From positions 682,001 to 746,000 of the forward strand of contig NAJO01000006.1 of assembly GCA_002077065.1 (NCBI GenBank): a DNA stretch of 64,000 nt, read 5' to 3'. Position numbers and translations under genes: made by a program. The DNA is from Cryoendolithus antarcticus (taxonomy: Eukaryota; Ascomycota; Dothideomycetes; Cladosporiales; Cladosporiaceae). Every line of letters starts with the position of its first letter. Positions within the stretch are counted from its first letter, which is position 1. Under the pieces are notes generated by a model. That model was not told the DNA's origin, ran no database searches, and saw only the letters and a program-made list of their open reading frames with translations. Of the stretch, positions 20,405-30,839 are shown piece after piece.

Positions 20405-21250
20405 TCACCTATGCTTTCCTTTCCTGAACCTCAGGCCATCGTCAAGAGGCTTGTTCGCTTTCTTCGACTTCTCAATCACCCACGTCTCCTCCACCTCCTT
20501 CGTCTCGACCACTTTGCCCTCCTTAGTCTTTGCCTCACTGACGCGTCGAATATACCCGAAGTAGATAGCGACTTCAGCAACAGCCACCGTGAGACTCCCG
20601 CCCATGCTCAGCCCGAGGCGTGATGGCACACTCCAGTGCCTGGCTGCGATCCAGATAGCCACAGCACAGCAGATGATCGATACGAGCACGTTCAGAATCA
20701 AGGCCATCTGCCGCTCGACATCTTGGTAAGTGGTGTCGTCTACGTAGTTCGAGACGCCAGTGGAGCCGTGAGATGTGTTGGGATCGAAAGCGTTCGGATA
20801 GCGTTGGGTGAAGGTTTCCTTGTTTGGTGGTGGATTCAGCATGCGATCATACTGGCGCTGTTCCTCCTCGAGTCGCAGACGTCGCATGAGAGCTGTGTAC
20901 TCTGGTGTCTGTATGTCGATGTTAGCGAAATGTATGTGAACGAACTTCAAGGGCAGACAACTCACGGGCTCAGGCTTTGGAGGCGGTGGCGGTCGATACA
21001 CAGACGCGCCCTTCAACAACTCATCGAGCCGCCATGCTCTTGCAATTGTTCCACCAGCGTCATGCTGCTGCCCGACGAGACACTTTGATACTTCTATCAA
21101 ATCGCTGTGCTCAATCGAGCTGCCTACGTCGACGATCTGGAGTCTATCAAGTCGTGCCTTCCCATCTTCATCCTGATCTGCATGCACCTGAAGCTTCACG
21201 TACTCATCGAATGCTTCTTTCGCCTTCGCCGTGATCGTCAACAAGACCAT
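20405..21250 (-). CDS. VMA12: V-ATPase assembly factor Vma12/Vph2 (TMEM199-like), two exons
   Basis: ER membrane factor needed to assemble the V0 sector of the vacuolar ATPase. Proposed CDS is complement(join(20405..20908,20966..21250)), 262 aa. The 57-bp intron (GTGAGT, branch CGCTAAC, ACATACAG) is a multiple of three with no stop, so it reads through and would wrongly add 19 residues if retained. Splicing joins PPPKPEP to TPEYTALMRRLRLEEE. Two C-terminal transmembrane segments (ALILNVLVSIICCAVAIWIA and LTVAVAEVAIYFGYI) precede a charged Lys-rich tail. Start 21250 (MVLLTITAKAKEAFD) is chosen over ATG 21370, which adds 40 residues that do not look conserved and crowds the COQ1 promoter. Confidence 0.85.
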   Translation of the reverse strand: MVLLTITAKAKEAFDEYVKLQVHADQDEDGKARLDRLQIVDVGSSIEHSDLIEVSKCLVGQQHDAGGTIARAWRLDELLKGASVYRPPPPPKPEPVSCLPLKFVHIHFANIDIQTPEYTALMRRLRLEEEQRQYDRMLNPPPNKETFTQRYPNAFDPNTSHGSTGVSNYVDDTTYQDVERQMALILNVLVSIICCAVAIWIAARHWSVPSRLGLSMGGSLTVAVAEVAIYFGYIRRVSEAKTKEGKVVETKEVEETWVIEKSKKANKPLDDGLRFRKGKHR

Positions 21251-21556
21251 GATGGTCTCGACGAGACTCCAAGGTAATGGCGAAAGAGGAACACCTTGTA
21301 GTCGTGGTACCTGCATACGACTGACTCGTGTACACGTCATGTCCTCCGGAGTGACCGCGTGCTGCAGCATCGAGAAATAACCGGGACAGTGACATTCACT
21401 TCCGTCTAGCGAGTGCGAGGTGCAAACATCCCATCTATCTCACCGCCAAGTGGACTGGCAATCAGGCTTGATCTTCAGCACTTGGTATTGGAGAAGAGCG
21501 TTTTCAAGAAAGAGCAATCCGGGCGAATCGAGTTGTTCCTGCATTCAACAAATTCC
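21251..21556. promoter_or_regulatory. Divergent promoter region VMA12/COQ1
   Basis: 306 bp separate the preferred start codons of VMA12 and COQ1. Open frames continue into it from both sides without good start context. No site is assigned. Confidence 0.45.
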
Positions 21557-22972
21557 ATGTCGAAGCCATTGGCGCGAACGGCGCTTTCTAGGACAACAAC
21601 TTCAATACCCATCCGGCCAACTTACCGCTGCCCGGCTTGTCTCCAACCCCTACCCCACCGTGTACTCAGTACGAGTACACCGCGGCGACTCCATGCCTCC
21701 CACATACCCCAACAATCCGCTGTCGCCACAGCCGTCTCGGCAGCAAAGCAGATCTTCACGAATGGCGGACTCAAACCACCGCCAGGACCCATGGGTATCG
21801 ATCCGTTACGAGGAGTGGCGAAGGAGATGAAGTTCATGACGGGCAATATACGGCAGCTCTTAGACAGTGGACACCCGATGCTCGACACCGTGGCCAAATA
21901 CTACACCCAGAGCGAAGGAAAGTACATAAGACCTATGCTTGTGCTCCTGATGTCCCAGGCTACTTCGGCAATACCTTCGAGTAGTACCACATTCAGCAGC
22001 CTCGACCGTCGAAGAGAGAGCACGATCGATGACCCTATCGCCCCAGCCTCGGTACTGGCGGATACGAACCCATTGGCGGAGAACAGCTACGACTCCGATC
22101 CCCACGATCCTTCCATACTTCCCTCCCAACGGCGACTTGCCGAGATCACAGAGCTGATCCATACTGCGTCCCTCCTCCACGACGACGTGATAGACACTTC
22201 TACCTCTCGCCGCGGCAACCCAAGCGCGAATCAGACTTTCGGAAACAAGATGGCCGTGCTTGCCGGAGACTTCTTGTTAGGCCGGGCATCAGTCGCGCTG
22301 GCAAGACTGCGCGACCCGGAGGTGACGGAGTTGCTGGCCACTGTGATAGCCAACCTGGTGGAGGGAGAGTTCATGCAGCTCAAGAACACTGCGCTGGATG
22401 AGAAACGACCGGTATGGAGTGAAGAGACGGTCACTTACTATCTCCAGAAGACATACCTCAAATCCGCATCTCTCATTTCGAAGAGTTGCAGAGCTGCGGC
22501 ACTGCTTGGAGGACATGGGAGTGAGGTGGTCGAGGCAGCGTATCAATACGGTAAGAATCTGGGCTTGGCATTCCAGCTCGTGGACGATATGTTGGATTAC
22601 ACCGTGTCGGGCGTGGAGTTGGGCAAGCCTGCTGGGGCGGATTTGGAATTGGGACTTGCGACAGCTCCTTTACTTTTTGCATGGCGCGAGCAGCCAGAGC
22701 TGGGTACGCTGGTGGGTAGGAAGTTTGGGGAGGAGGGTGATGTGAGCAGAGTACGTTGGGTCTCGGTGATCTCGGCTAGCGTGCAACATATATACTGACT
22801 TTGACAATAGGCACGGAGTCTGGTGCTCCAAAGCGACGGGATTGAACAGACGCGAGCTCTGGCACAGGACTATGTCGACAAAGCTGCGAGAGCTATCGCC
22901 GCGTTTCCGGACAGCGATGCGAAGAGAGGACTGATCGACATGTGCAGCAAGGTCATGAGCCGACGGAAATGA
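21557..22972 (+). CDS. COQ1: Mitochondrial polyprenyl diphosphate synthase Coq1, two exons
   Basis: Makes the isoprenoid tail of ubiquinone in mitochondria. Proposed CDS is join(21557..22750,22811..22972), 451 aa. The 60-bp intron (GTACGT ... CTGACTTTGACAATAG) is phase 0 and joins GDVSR to ARSLVLQSDG, with the protein ending KVMSRRK. The N-terminus MSKPLARTALSRTT is Arg/Ser/Thr-rich without acids, as in mitochondrial presequences. The two aspartate-rich motifs are DDVID (209-213, in LLHDDVIDTS) and DDMLD (about 343-347, in LVDDMLDY). An acidic/Ser insert lies between residues about 150 and 190, before the first motif, as in other fungal Coq1. An in-frame ATG at 21413 would add 48 residues and is less likely. 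Chain length (C45 or C50) cannot be read. Confidence 0.93.
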
Positions 22973-23720
22973 AACAAGCCACTGCCGCGCTCCGGAGTCG
23001 ACTCTACTCTTCCCACACTGAGGCTGCGCAAAGCACGTCTACATGTAATGTAACACTTGCACTAGTGACGCTTGGCCTGCTAGCTGCTGAAATCACCCTC
23101 GCCCAGTGGCACTGTGAAGTGGTCTGGAGTCACATACTGCGTGTCGTGGAAGATCGTGGTAGGGCTATGGCCATGAAGGGAATGTGGTGTCATATTAGTG
23201 TATATACATGTGCAAGTGAGCAAGGCGCAGAACGTGCTTAACAAGCATCGACCTCAAGGCTCCATACGCATTATTCCAGTCTCCGTTCGAGGATTCTTCT
23301 TCATGGTCGATCACAGAGAGACAGCACAAGTCGTCTTCCAAGGTAGACCCACGCACACACAACATCATAATCTCGTCAAGTATCTCAACAGCGAGCGAGT
23401 GAGAGACGTGAGCATCGAGACTTATCAATGCTGGGGTCAAATCTTTGATTGCTTCTCAACCCATCACACCGCCATCATGTAGTAGTAACCAGTAGCTCGC
23501 AGAACCGAAGCGCACCAATCCCTCGCGAGATCCATACCACTCCAACCCACTCCCCACCCATCATGCCTCCATATCACTGCAGCAGCAAAGTCGCCATTGC
23601 CATCATCATGCACCCCAGTACTCAAGCTCCCACTTCGAAACTCCCTCTCTAGAACAACCGAGCAAGAAGCCTCCCGTCGTGATTGCAGTTCGACACAGCT
23701 TGGACTTTCAGGTAGCCGCC
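22973..23720. other. Convergent intergenic region
   Basis: 3' flanks of COQ1 and the cold-shock gene, 748 bp. Only short overlapping ORFs without domains. Confidence 0.5.
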
Positions 23721-24053
23721 CTACTGCTGCCCCTCGAGCCTGACCTTGTCGGCCTGCATGCCCTTCTGGCCCTCGACGGCCTCGAAGGTGACGCGCTGGC
23801 CTTCCTGGAGGGTCTTGTAGCCTTGGACCTGGGAGTGGAAATATTAGTCGTGTGCTTTGTGAGGCAACGGTGGGTGGTAGTGGCAACGCAGGGAGACCAA
23901 GGAATTGGTGATGGTGAGAAGGACGGAGAGAAGGCTTACCTCGATGGCGCGGAAGTGCACGAACAGATCAGCGCCGTTCTCGGGGCTGATGAAGCCGAAG
24001 CCCTTGGTCTCGTTGAACCACTTGACAGTGCCAGATTGACGCTCGCCGGACAT
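23721..24053 (-). CDS. Stand-alone cold-shock domain protein (CspA-like), two exons
   Basis: Proposed CDS is complement(join(23721..23828,23940..24053)), 73 aa, a single cold-shock domain and nothing else. Exon 1 carries [20 protein letters not shown] (RNP1 is KGFGFI) and LFVHFRAIE (RNP2 is LFVHF). Exon 2 carries [20 protein letters not shown] and ends LEGQQ. The 111-bp intron (GTAAGC ... CTCCCAG) is phase 0 and falls in the domain between strands 3 and 4. Bacterial CSPs bind single-stranded RNA/DNA and melt secondary structure; here the location is probably cytosolic. Size and wording are bacterial (CspA is about 70 aa), but the intron shows it is a resident eukaryotic gene. An old transfer from bacteria is plausible. 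It sits downstream of the FKBP gene with its own 0.7-kb upstream region. Confidence 0.92.
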
Positions 24054-24744
24054 GATTGCTGTTGTTGTTGGTGGGGGTAGTTTTGAGTGAGTGTGTTATT
24101 GCTTGAAGAGGAAGAGGTCGCGGGTTGATATTGCAATTAGTCTTGCAAAAGTTTGTTTGTTGGTGGTGAGTGAGGACAAGTGCAAATGAAACAAGCAAAC
24201 TTGGACTTCTCTTCAACGGAACGACTGCGCCTGCTGGTTCTGTCCTTCACAAAATTCCAGAATTGCCCCGCTATTGGCAGGTGCGAACAACCGGAGCTGG
24301 CTCCATTCAGGTGCAGCAAAAGTGAAGAAAGGGACGATCGATCATGAATCATGACGCGTTTTGAGAGTTTGTGACACCTCGATGAGCCGCATGCACGTGA
24401 CAGACAGCTCAATTGAAGCTGAGCTTTTTGATTGGAAACGCAATATACATACCACGTCGATACACACTCTGGAAACATCGCATCGAGCCATGTATTTTTC
24501 TCCAGCGTAACGCAAGAGCAGTAGCCGCTGTTGCATGCAGCCAAGCGATGCGCCTTTGTCCGCTGCCAAAGCAAGTAAAAGCAAGCCAGTACCCGTCCTT
24601 CCCTCCAGCGCTTGGTCTAGAAGGTAGGGTCCGGCAACGAGAATAGTACACGCAACGGTCAAGCAAGCAATCTCGATATTCACACAGCGCAGCACTCTCA
24701 TCTCTTCACCGGCTTCCTCACGTGTCTCGCGTCATCGTCACCCT
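24054..24744. other. Upstream region of cold-shock gene
   Basis: 691 bp between the FKBP stop and the cold-shock ATG, both minus strand. The 70 bp before the ATG contain short GTTGTTG and GGTGGG runs (CAA/CCC-rich on the coding strand), as in leader sequences. No structured RNA could be supported by eye, though CSP leaders are often structured in bacteria. Confidence 0.4.
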
Positions 24745-26300
24745 CTATTTCCCCTTGTTGATCTCCATCAGCTTCAAGTCGAAGATGAGCGTGGCGTTGG
24801 GAGGGATGTCCTTGCCAGCGCCCTTGCTGCCGTACGCCAGATGGGCGGGCACAGTGATGCGACGCTCGCCGCCAACGCTCATGCCGGCCACACCGATGTC
24901 CCAGCCGCCGATGACCTCGCCAGAACCGAGCTTGAAGCCGAACGGCTTGCCCTTCTTATTGCTGTCGAAGACCTTGTTGTCCTTCTGCAGCTTGCCGATG
25001 TAGCGCATGCCGATGCGGTCGCCCTTCTTAGCGGCTGGACCGGTACCGATCTTCTTATCGTCGATGGTCACGCCCTGAACTGTCTTGATACCGGTGGAGG
25101 TCTTGGGCTTGGCATCGGGTGTCTTGGAGGGAGTGGGACCTTGCTCGAGCTCCTTGGCGAACTGAACGGACTTCTTGTCGGCACCGTTGGCGGAGGATGG
25201 TGCATCCTGTGCGCCGGCCGCAGCAGCGGTGCCGTCATTCTTCTTGAGCTTCTTCTGCTGCTTCTTGCTAAGCTTGGCATCCCCGTTGGTGAGTGGCTCG
25301 GCCTTGGACTCGGTGATCATCGCATCAAGGCTGGGCGCAGCCTCCTCCTCAGCAGCGCGCTTGTTCTTGCCCTTCTTGGCGTCAGCCTTCTTGGGCGCCT
25401 CAACGAGCTTTGGGGCCTCCTCCTCGAGGAGCTCAGTGATGCGAGGGTCCTCCATGTCATCGAGCTCATCTTCCTCCTCGTCATAGTCAAGCTCATCCTC
25501 ATCGGGAGACAGATCGTATTCCTGCTCGTCGTCGTCACTGTCGTACTCCTCATCGTGATCGTGCTGCTCGGCAGGCTCAACGTAGTTGCCAGTGAGGTAG
25601 ATGGTGTGGGTGCCGGACACCTTGAACCAGACGCGTTCGTTCTCGCCGATGGTGAGATTGAGGGTTTGCTGGTATTGCTGCAAGGATGTTAGCTTGAAAT
25701 CATGCAAAGCTCCAGCATGCTACGTACCTTGGTTGGGTCGAGCGTGCAGATGACAAACTCCTCGATCTCGGCTCCCTCCATGTCCTCGTCATCCGACTCT
25801 TCATCAGAGTCCTCGTCGCTGGCAGGCTGCTTGCCCAACGCCTTTGCGGACTTGGACTTGACACCGTTGGTCTTGGCCTCATCGACGTCCATCTCATCCT
25901 GCTCCAATAGCTTCTTGATAGCAGCAGTGGCAGCGGCCTTGCGAGCGGCCTTGGACTTGGTGGGATCGCTGGGGCCGCCATTGACAGCCTCGTCATCCTC
26001 GTCATCATCCTCTCCATCACTGCTGTCCTCAGCGAGCATGCGCTCCATTTCATCGGCGTCGAAGTCGTCATCATCCTCAGAGTCGTCCTCGTCGTCCTCG
26101 GAATCCTCGAAGATCAAAGGCTGGCGGATGATCTTGAGAGTCGAGCGAGGATGTGCGACCTCCTCACCCTCAGGCGCAGCACTAGGGTCGATTGCGGCCA
26201 TGGTGATGTTGAAGGCGGAGGGGATGTCGGAGCGGGCAGAGATGGCGACATCGCCTGCAGGCACCTCGAGGCCGTAGACAGCCATAGGGAGGAGCGCCAT
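24745..26300 (-). CDS. FPR4: Nucleolar FKBP-type peptidyl-prolyl isomerase (Fpr3/Fpr4, FKBP46 type), two exons
   Basis: Histone-chaperone-like prolyl isomerase of the nucleolus/nucleus. Proposed CDS is complement(join(24745..25677,25728..26300)), 501 aa. The 50-bp intron (GTACGT, branch AGCTAAC, TTGCAG) is phase 0 and joins CTLDPTK to [10 protein letters not shown]. The N-terminal nucleoplasmin-like domain ([16 protein letters not shown]...) is interrupted by long acidic runs ([15 protein letters not shown] and others). A second acidic block and Lys-rich linkers ([10 protein letters not shown]) follow. The C-terminal FKBP domain (about 390-501) has [42 protein letters not shown] and [14 protein letters not shown]. 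Length matches family members. Fpr3 and Fpr4 cannot be told apart in a filamentous fungus. Confidence 0.94.
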
Positions 26301-26889
26301 TGTGTCGTGTCTTAGTGGATGGTTTCTGTGTAATATGTGCTAACGAATGTTGTGTTGCTGCAATGCGCAAAAGATGTCGAGTCCGACAAAATTTGAGAAT
26401 TGAGCTCCAAAAGATGAACTTTTCGAGCTGAACGGGAGCGGCCCGGATAAACGAGGCAACCTAAATGCTTATGGGACAGAAGTGTTGGACTACTGTACGC
26501 GACCAGAATCGTCTGCCTCACTGACATGATTGTTGGGTCTGTGTTGTCGCAGTGCAGCATACACTAGCGTCTGCCTGTAGTTCCTCGCAACAGACCGAAG
26601 AGATTCACGCCTCGATGTCTACGGTCCAGTCCTCGCACTAACTCCGCGTCTTTTGTCCCCCACTTGCGATCTCGAACGTGACGTCGCGTGTGCTTGGTGG
26701 CAGGCAGCCGAACGACGGGCATATTCACAGTAATCTACTCGCATCGTGAAACGAGAGGGAGTCCCATATCTGACGATTGGATGGCCGTCATGTTCTCGCA
26801 GTATCATCGAGTTTGATGGGAAAGCAGCCCTGGGACACGCGCGACGAGACTCTAGCACGACCTCATCATGACCCTCGCAGCCCGCCACT
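26301..26889. promoter_or_regulatory. Divergent promoter region FPR4/REV1
   Basis: 589 bp between two divergent starts. A 155-codon minus-strand ORF spans this region and the REV1 5' end, and is taken as chance. Confidence 0.5.
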
Positions 26890-29800
26890 ATGGGCTCTCG
26901 ACTAGAAAAGAAATCCACCCTGGTCCGCAAACGAATCGAAGGCCATACCTTTTCTGGCGAGACTGGCGAAGAATATGAGGGATCAGCCTTCGGCGGCTTC
27001 ACTGAGTACTTCCGGCGCAAGAAGATCAAGCTCCAGAATCTCGACGCCTCTATCCGCGCCAGTTCAGACAAGCCACAGATCTTCAAGGGGGTTGTATGCC
27101 ATGTAAACGGCTACACTCAGCCTTCGCTGAATGACCTGCATAATCTCATCGTCCAGCATGGCGGTGGCTTCATGCAGTACCTCGATGGCAAGACTATGGT
27201 CACGCATATCATAGCCGCGAACCTTACGCCCAAGAAGAAGGAAGAGTTCAAACGCTATCGTATTGTGAAGCCAGCATGGATCGTCGATAGCGTCAATGCC
27301 GGCCGGCTGCTTCCATGGGACGCCTATCGCGTTATCGAGGAGGGTGCTGGGCAGAGGGTCCTAGGCTTCGACAATGGTCAGGTCGTCAGCGAAATCGGCA
27401 AGAAGTCAGCCGGCTACCGCGAGCAGACTGATACCAGCTGGTACACGAGCCAGCTGAAGGCATCCCAAGCTGGCGCTGGTCCATCGAGGCGCAATGGGTC
27501 GGCCACGCAAACCGTAACGCCTACGGAGGAGATCGAAGATGACGAGTTTCCGTCATTCACTAGCTCCATGGAGCAAGCGATGCAGGGCGTGCTCCCTTCG
27601 CAGACTGCTGCAGATGCCGAGCCTGATGATGCCGAGCCTGATGATGCCGAGGATGAAGAGCGCACTACGCTGCAGACGCCGCCACCTTCAAGTCCGCCAC
27701 CAATCGCAGCTCTTCTCCTCGAGCAGCAGCCGATAGACCGCGCAGCGAGCCCAGAGTTGAGCAACGGTCAGAACACTGCTGCCGGGATCGTAGACAAGAG
27801 TGGCGATAAGACAGCTGTCCAGCCGCAAGAGGTCATTCCCGTGGGTGGACCACCAGAGGACGAGTCTATGAAGACTGTGCTACGCCCTCGTGAAGGCTCG
27901 CAAGAGCCAGACTACTCCATGGCAGTTATACGAGACTCAGACGCAGTCAACGCAATCGCACCGGAAGACTATGCCAAGATGACAGCTGAGGAGCATAACG
28001 CTGTCCTCCTATCCGATCCTCGCATCCGGAAATCGACAGTTGTGCATCCTGACTTCCTCGATCAATACTATCGAGAATCTCGACTACACCACCTCTCCAC
28101 TTGGAAAGCAGAGCTCAAGTCGCAGCTTCAAGCACTGGCAGCGGAGAAGTCCGCAACCCAAAAGCCAAAGGTCAAGAAGCTGCCTGGCCAGAGGCGATAT
28201 ATACTGCACGTTGACTTCGATAGCTTCTTCGCCGCGGTGTCACTCAAGAAGAACCCCCAGTACATCGACAAGCCTGCAGTAGTGGCACATGGCGGAGGCT
28301 CAGGATCGGAAATTGCAAGCTGCAACTACCCTGCACGTGAGTTCGGCATCAAGAATGGCATGTGGATGAAGCGTGCACAGGAGCTGTGCCCGGATGTCAA
28401 GATCCTGCCTTACGACTTTCCGGGCTACGAAGAAGCAAGTCGCAAGTTCTATGATGCCATCATGGCTACTGGCGGCATCGTGCAAAGTGTCAGCATTGAC
28501 GAAGCGCTCGTAGATGTGAGTGACACTTGCATTGCCGAAGGTGGCACAGACGGCGTCAAGAGGAGTGAAGGCTGCCAGGACCGAGAACAGCGGAAGGCTG
28601 ACGAACTGGCGCAAGGTCTGCGAGACGAGGTGTTGGCAAAGACTGGCTGTGCTGTGTCTGTGGGCATCGGTGGCAACATCCTACTTGCCAAGATTGCGCT
28701 GCGGAAGGCAAAGCCAGCCGGACAACACCACCTCAAGCCAGAAAATGTGCTCGACTTCATCGGCCTACTCGAGGTGCAGTCACTACCTGGTATTGCTTGG
28801 AGCATCGGTGGCAAACTCGAAGACATAGGTATCAAGCTTGTAAAGGACATTCGGGAGTGCTCGCGCGAAAGGCTTATCAACACACTTGGTCCGAAGACTG
28901 GCGAGAAAGTATGGGAGTACTCACGCGGCATCGACAAAACCGAAGTCGGGGACCAAGTCATCCGCAAGTCTGTCTCCGCCGAAGTCAACTGGGGAGTGCG
29001 ATTCGAGAACCGCGAGCAAGTGGACGAGTTCATGCAAGGTCTGAGTGGCGAGCTAACGAAGAGACTGATCAAGGAGCGTGTCAAAGGTAAGCAGCTCACG
29101 ATGAAGGTAATGCGGCGGGCTGCCGATGCTCCACTCGATCCACCGAAGCACCTTGGACATGGCAAATGTGATACCTACAACAAAAGCATGCAGCTTGGCG
29201 TGGCTACTCACGACGCAGCTGTCATTGCGAAGGAGGCGATTGCTATGATGCGATCCTTCAACATCTCGCCTGGTGATCTCAGAGGCATAGGTGTGCAGAT
29301 GCAAAAGCTCGAGCCCATTAAGCCGGTGATAGAGGGTCAAAACGATGGCAGCCAGCGACGCTTGCACTTCAAGCCTGGTGCACCGGCGCCGATGGCCGCA
29401 CCGCTTAAACCCAACGTGCCACAAAAGTCCGACGACGAGATCCAGGATGATCACAAGACTCCCGAGCACAAAAGACTCCGCGACATCAACCAGCCGAGCG
29501 TGCGCTTCGAGCCTGCTGCACCAGCAACACCATCCAAGAAGCCTCTCAATATTGCTGGCACACAATTCATCTTACCCACACAGGTAGATCCCAAGGTCCT
29601 TGCAGAGTTGCCTGCAGACATTCGAGCCAAGCTGGCGAAGCACATCCGCCCATCAATCGAGGGCGATACAGAGAATCAAACGACGAAAGCACAGACATCG
29701 AGACCTGCGTCGAGAGCCGATTCGCCGGCTGTCATGCTACCGAATATGTCACAACTCGACCCTTCGATCCTCTCGGAGCTACCTGATGATGTACGCGCAG

Positions 29801-30588
29801 AGCTCATGAACCTCTACAAATCACCTCGGAAGCCTCGCGCTGAGCAAGCAGTCCTCCCACAGTCACCGCGGAAGAATCGCGTCCTCCCTCCAACCTCCAA
29901 ACAGCCGCTCCGCCGCAAGCGAGGTGGTGGCAGCCTGTTCGGCAAGTCCAGGGCAAAGGGCGTGGATAACACTCTCACGCAGTCTAACTTCGTCGCCCGC
30001 CCTCAAGCCATCGAGCCACCTTCGCATAGCCGTGACACCACTCCCGCCGCAGCAGAGTCAGCCACAGAACTCGATCCCGCTTTTCTCGCTGCGCTCCCAG
30101 ACGACATTCGTGCCGAGGTGCTCGCGCAACAACGCCAGTCGCGCCTTCAACGCACAGGAGGCATAGACACCTCGCTCCACCGCCACCGGACCCGCGCAGC
30201 CAAGAAGAAAGATCTTGAAACACCTGCCGTTCGCGTCATCCGCCTGCCCGCCCATCCGGCGGTTCCGACATTCACCTCCCGCAAGCTCTCATCGTTGCCA
30301 GATCTCCGCCAAGCCATCAAGGCTTGGGTCGAGGAATTCTCGGACGAGGGGCCGTATGATGAGGACACGCAAGCTTTAGTGAGGTATCTACGGGATGTTG
30401 TGTTGATTGAACGGGATCTCGGGAAGGCGCAACAGGTTGTCAAGTGGGTCGATTGGGTTATTGGAGAGATGGAGGAGGAGCTCGAGGATGATGTTCGGGA
30501 GGGCTGGGAAAAGGCTTTGGACGAGGTGAAGGCTGGGGTCCAGGAAGCGGTGAAGGAGAGGGGGTTGCCGATGATGGATCTGGGGTAG
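26890..30588 (+). CDS. REV1: Translesion DNA polymerase/deoxycytidyl transferase Rev1
   Basis: Y-family polymerase that inserts dCMP opposite damage and scaffolds Pol zeta in the nucleus. Single exon, 1232 aa; yeast Rev1 is 985. The BRCT domain lies at about 62-150 (KGVVCHVNGYTQPSLNDLH, HIIAANL, RIVKPAWIVDSV). A disordered acidic/Pro linker follows. The polymerase core begins YILHVDFDSFFAAV (first metal Asp near 442) and has SIDEALVDVS (Asp/Glu near 537-538). The GHGKCDTYNKS stretch is typical of the little finger. Three ubiquitin-binding motifs with a LPxDxRAxL core are visible near 900 (VLAELPADIRAKL), 957 (ILSELPDDVRAEL) and 1062 (FLAALPDDIRAEV). The last about 110 residues match the Rev1 C-terminal interaction domain. 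It converges on LTN1. Confidence 0.96.
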   Translation: MGSRLEKKSTLVRKRIEGHTFSGETGEEYEGSAFGGFTEYFRRKKIKLQNLDASIRASSDKPQIFKGVVCHVNGYTQPSLNDLHNLIVQHGGGFMQYLDGKTMVTHIIAANLTPKKKEEFKRYRIVKPAWIVDSVNAGRLLPWDAYRVIEEGAGQRVLGFDNGQVVSEIGKKSAGYREQTDTSWYTSQLKASQAGAGPSRRNGSATQTVTPTEEIEDDEFPSFTSSMEQAMQGVLPSQTAADAEPDDAEPDDAEDEERTTLQTPPPSSPPPIAALLLEQQPIDRAASPELSNGQNTAAGIVDKSGDKTAVQPQEVIPVGGPPEDESMKTVLRPREGSQEPDYSMAVIRDSDAVNAIAPEDYAKMTAEEHNAVLLSDPRIRKSTVVHPDFLDQYYRESRLHHLSTWKAELKSQLQALAAEKSATQKPKVKKLPGQRRYILHVDFDSFFAAVSLKKNPQYIDKPAVVAHGGGSGSEIASCNYPAREFGIKNGMWMKRAQELCPDVKILPYDFPGYEEASRKFYDAIMATGGIVQSVSIDEALVDVSDTCIAEGGTDGVKRSEGCQDREQRKADELAQGLRDEVLAKTGCAVSVGIGGNILLAKIALRKAKPAGQHHLKPENVLDFIGLLEVQSLPGIAWSIGGKLEDIGIKLVKDIRECSRERLINTLGPKTGEKVWEYSRGIDKTEVGDQVIRKSVSAEVNWGVRFENREQVDEFMQGLSGELTKRLIKERVKGKQLTMKVMRRAADAPLDPPKHLGHGKCDTYNKSMQLGVATHDAAVIAKEAIAMMRSFNISPGDLRGIGVQMQKLEPIKPVIEGQNDGSQRRLHFKPGAPAPMAAPLKPNVPQKSDDEIQDDHKTPEHKRLRDINQPSVRFEPAAPATPSKKPLNIAGTQFILPTQVDPKVLAELPADIRAKLAKHIRPSIEGDTENQTTKAQTSRPASRADSPAVMLPNMSQLDPSILSELPDDVRAELMNLYKSPRKPRAEQAVLPQSPRKNRVLPPTSKQPLRRKRGGGSLFGKSRAKGVDNTLTQSNFVARPQAIEPPSHSRDTTPAAAESATELDPAFLAALPDDIRAEVLAQQRQSRLQRTGGIDTSLHRHRTRAAKKKDLETPAVRVIRLPAHPAVPTFTSRKLSSLPDLRQAIKAWVEEFSDEGPYDEDTQALVRYLRDVVLIERDLGKAQQVVKWVDWVIGEMEEELEDDVREGWEKALDEVKAGVQEAVKERGLPMMDLG
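27613..27651 (+). repeat. 15-bp coding tandem repeat in REV1
   Basis: The unit GATGCCGAGCCTGAT is repeated about 2.6 times, encoding acidic DAEPDDAEPDD in the disordered linker between BRCT and polymerase domains. It is likely to vary in length between strains. Confidence 0.8.
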
Positions 30589-30839
30589 AGAGTGCAGGAT
30601 TATGATAAGTCAGCTGCTGATTGAGGGTCGACGATCTGCACAACGCGCGGCGATAAGTGAGTACATCTATGCTCTAGAGACGTCTTCTCTCCGATAGACC
30701 ATCAAGTACAAATGATCCCGTGACCACGTACCTCATTTGCACTCCATGGGTAGGCTGTGCCCGTCTATCAATGTACGTTTCTTATGTAGTCCTGTCCACC
30801 GACGCCCTCGCCTGATGCTGTTCCTCAATTCGGAAAATC

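Noticed and set aside
24841..25692. 283-codon plus-strand ORF, Leu/Gly-rich
   Set aside because: Mirror of the acidic and Lys-rich FPR4 exon; composition is what antisense of such repeats gives.
25702..26277. 191-codon Ser-rich plus-strand ORF
   Set aside because: Antisense shadow of the Asp/Glu runs in FPR4 exon 1.
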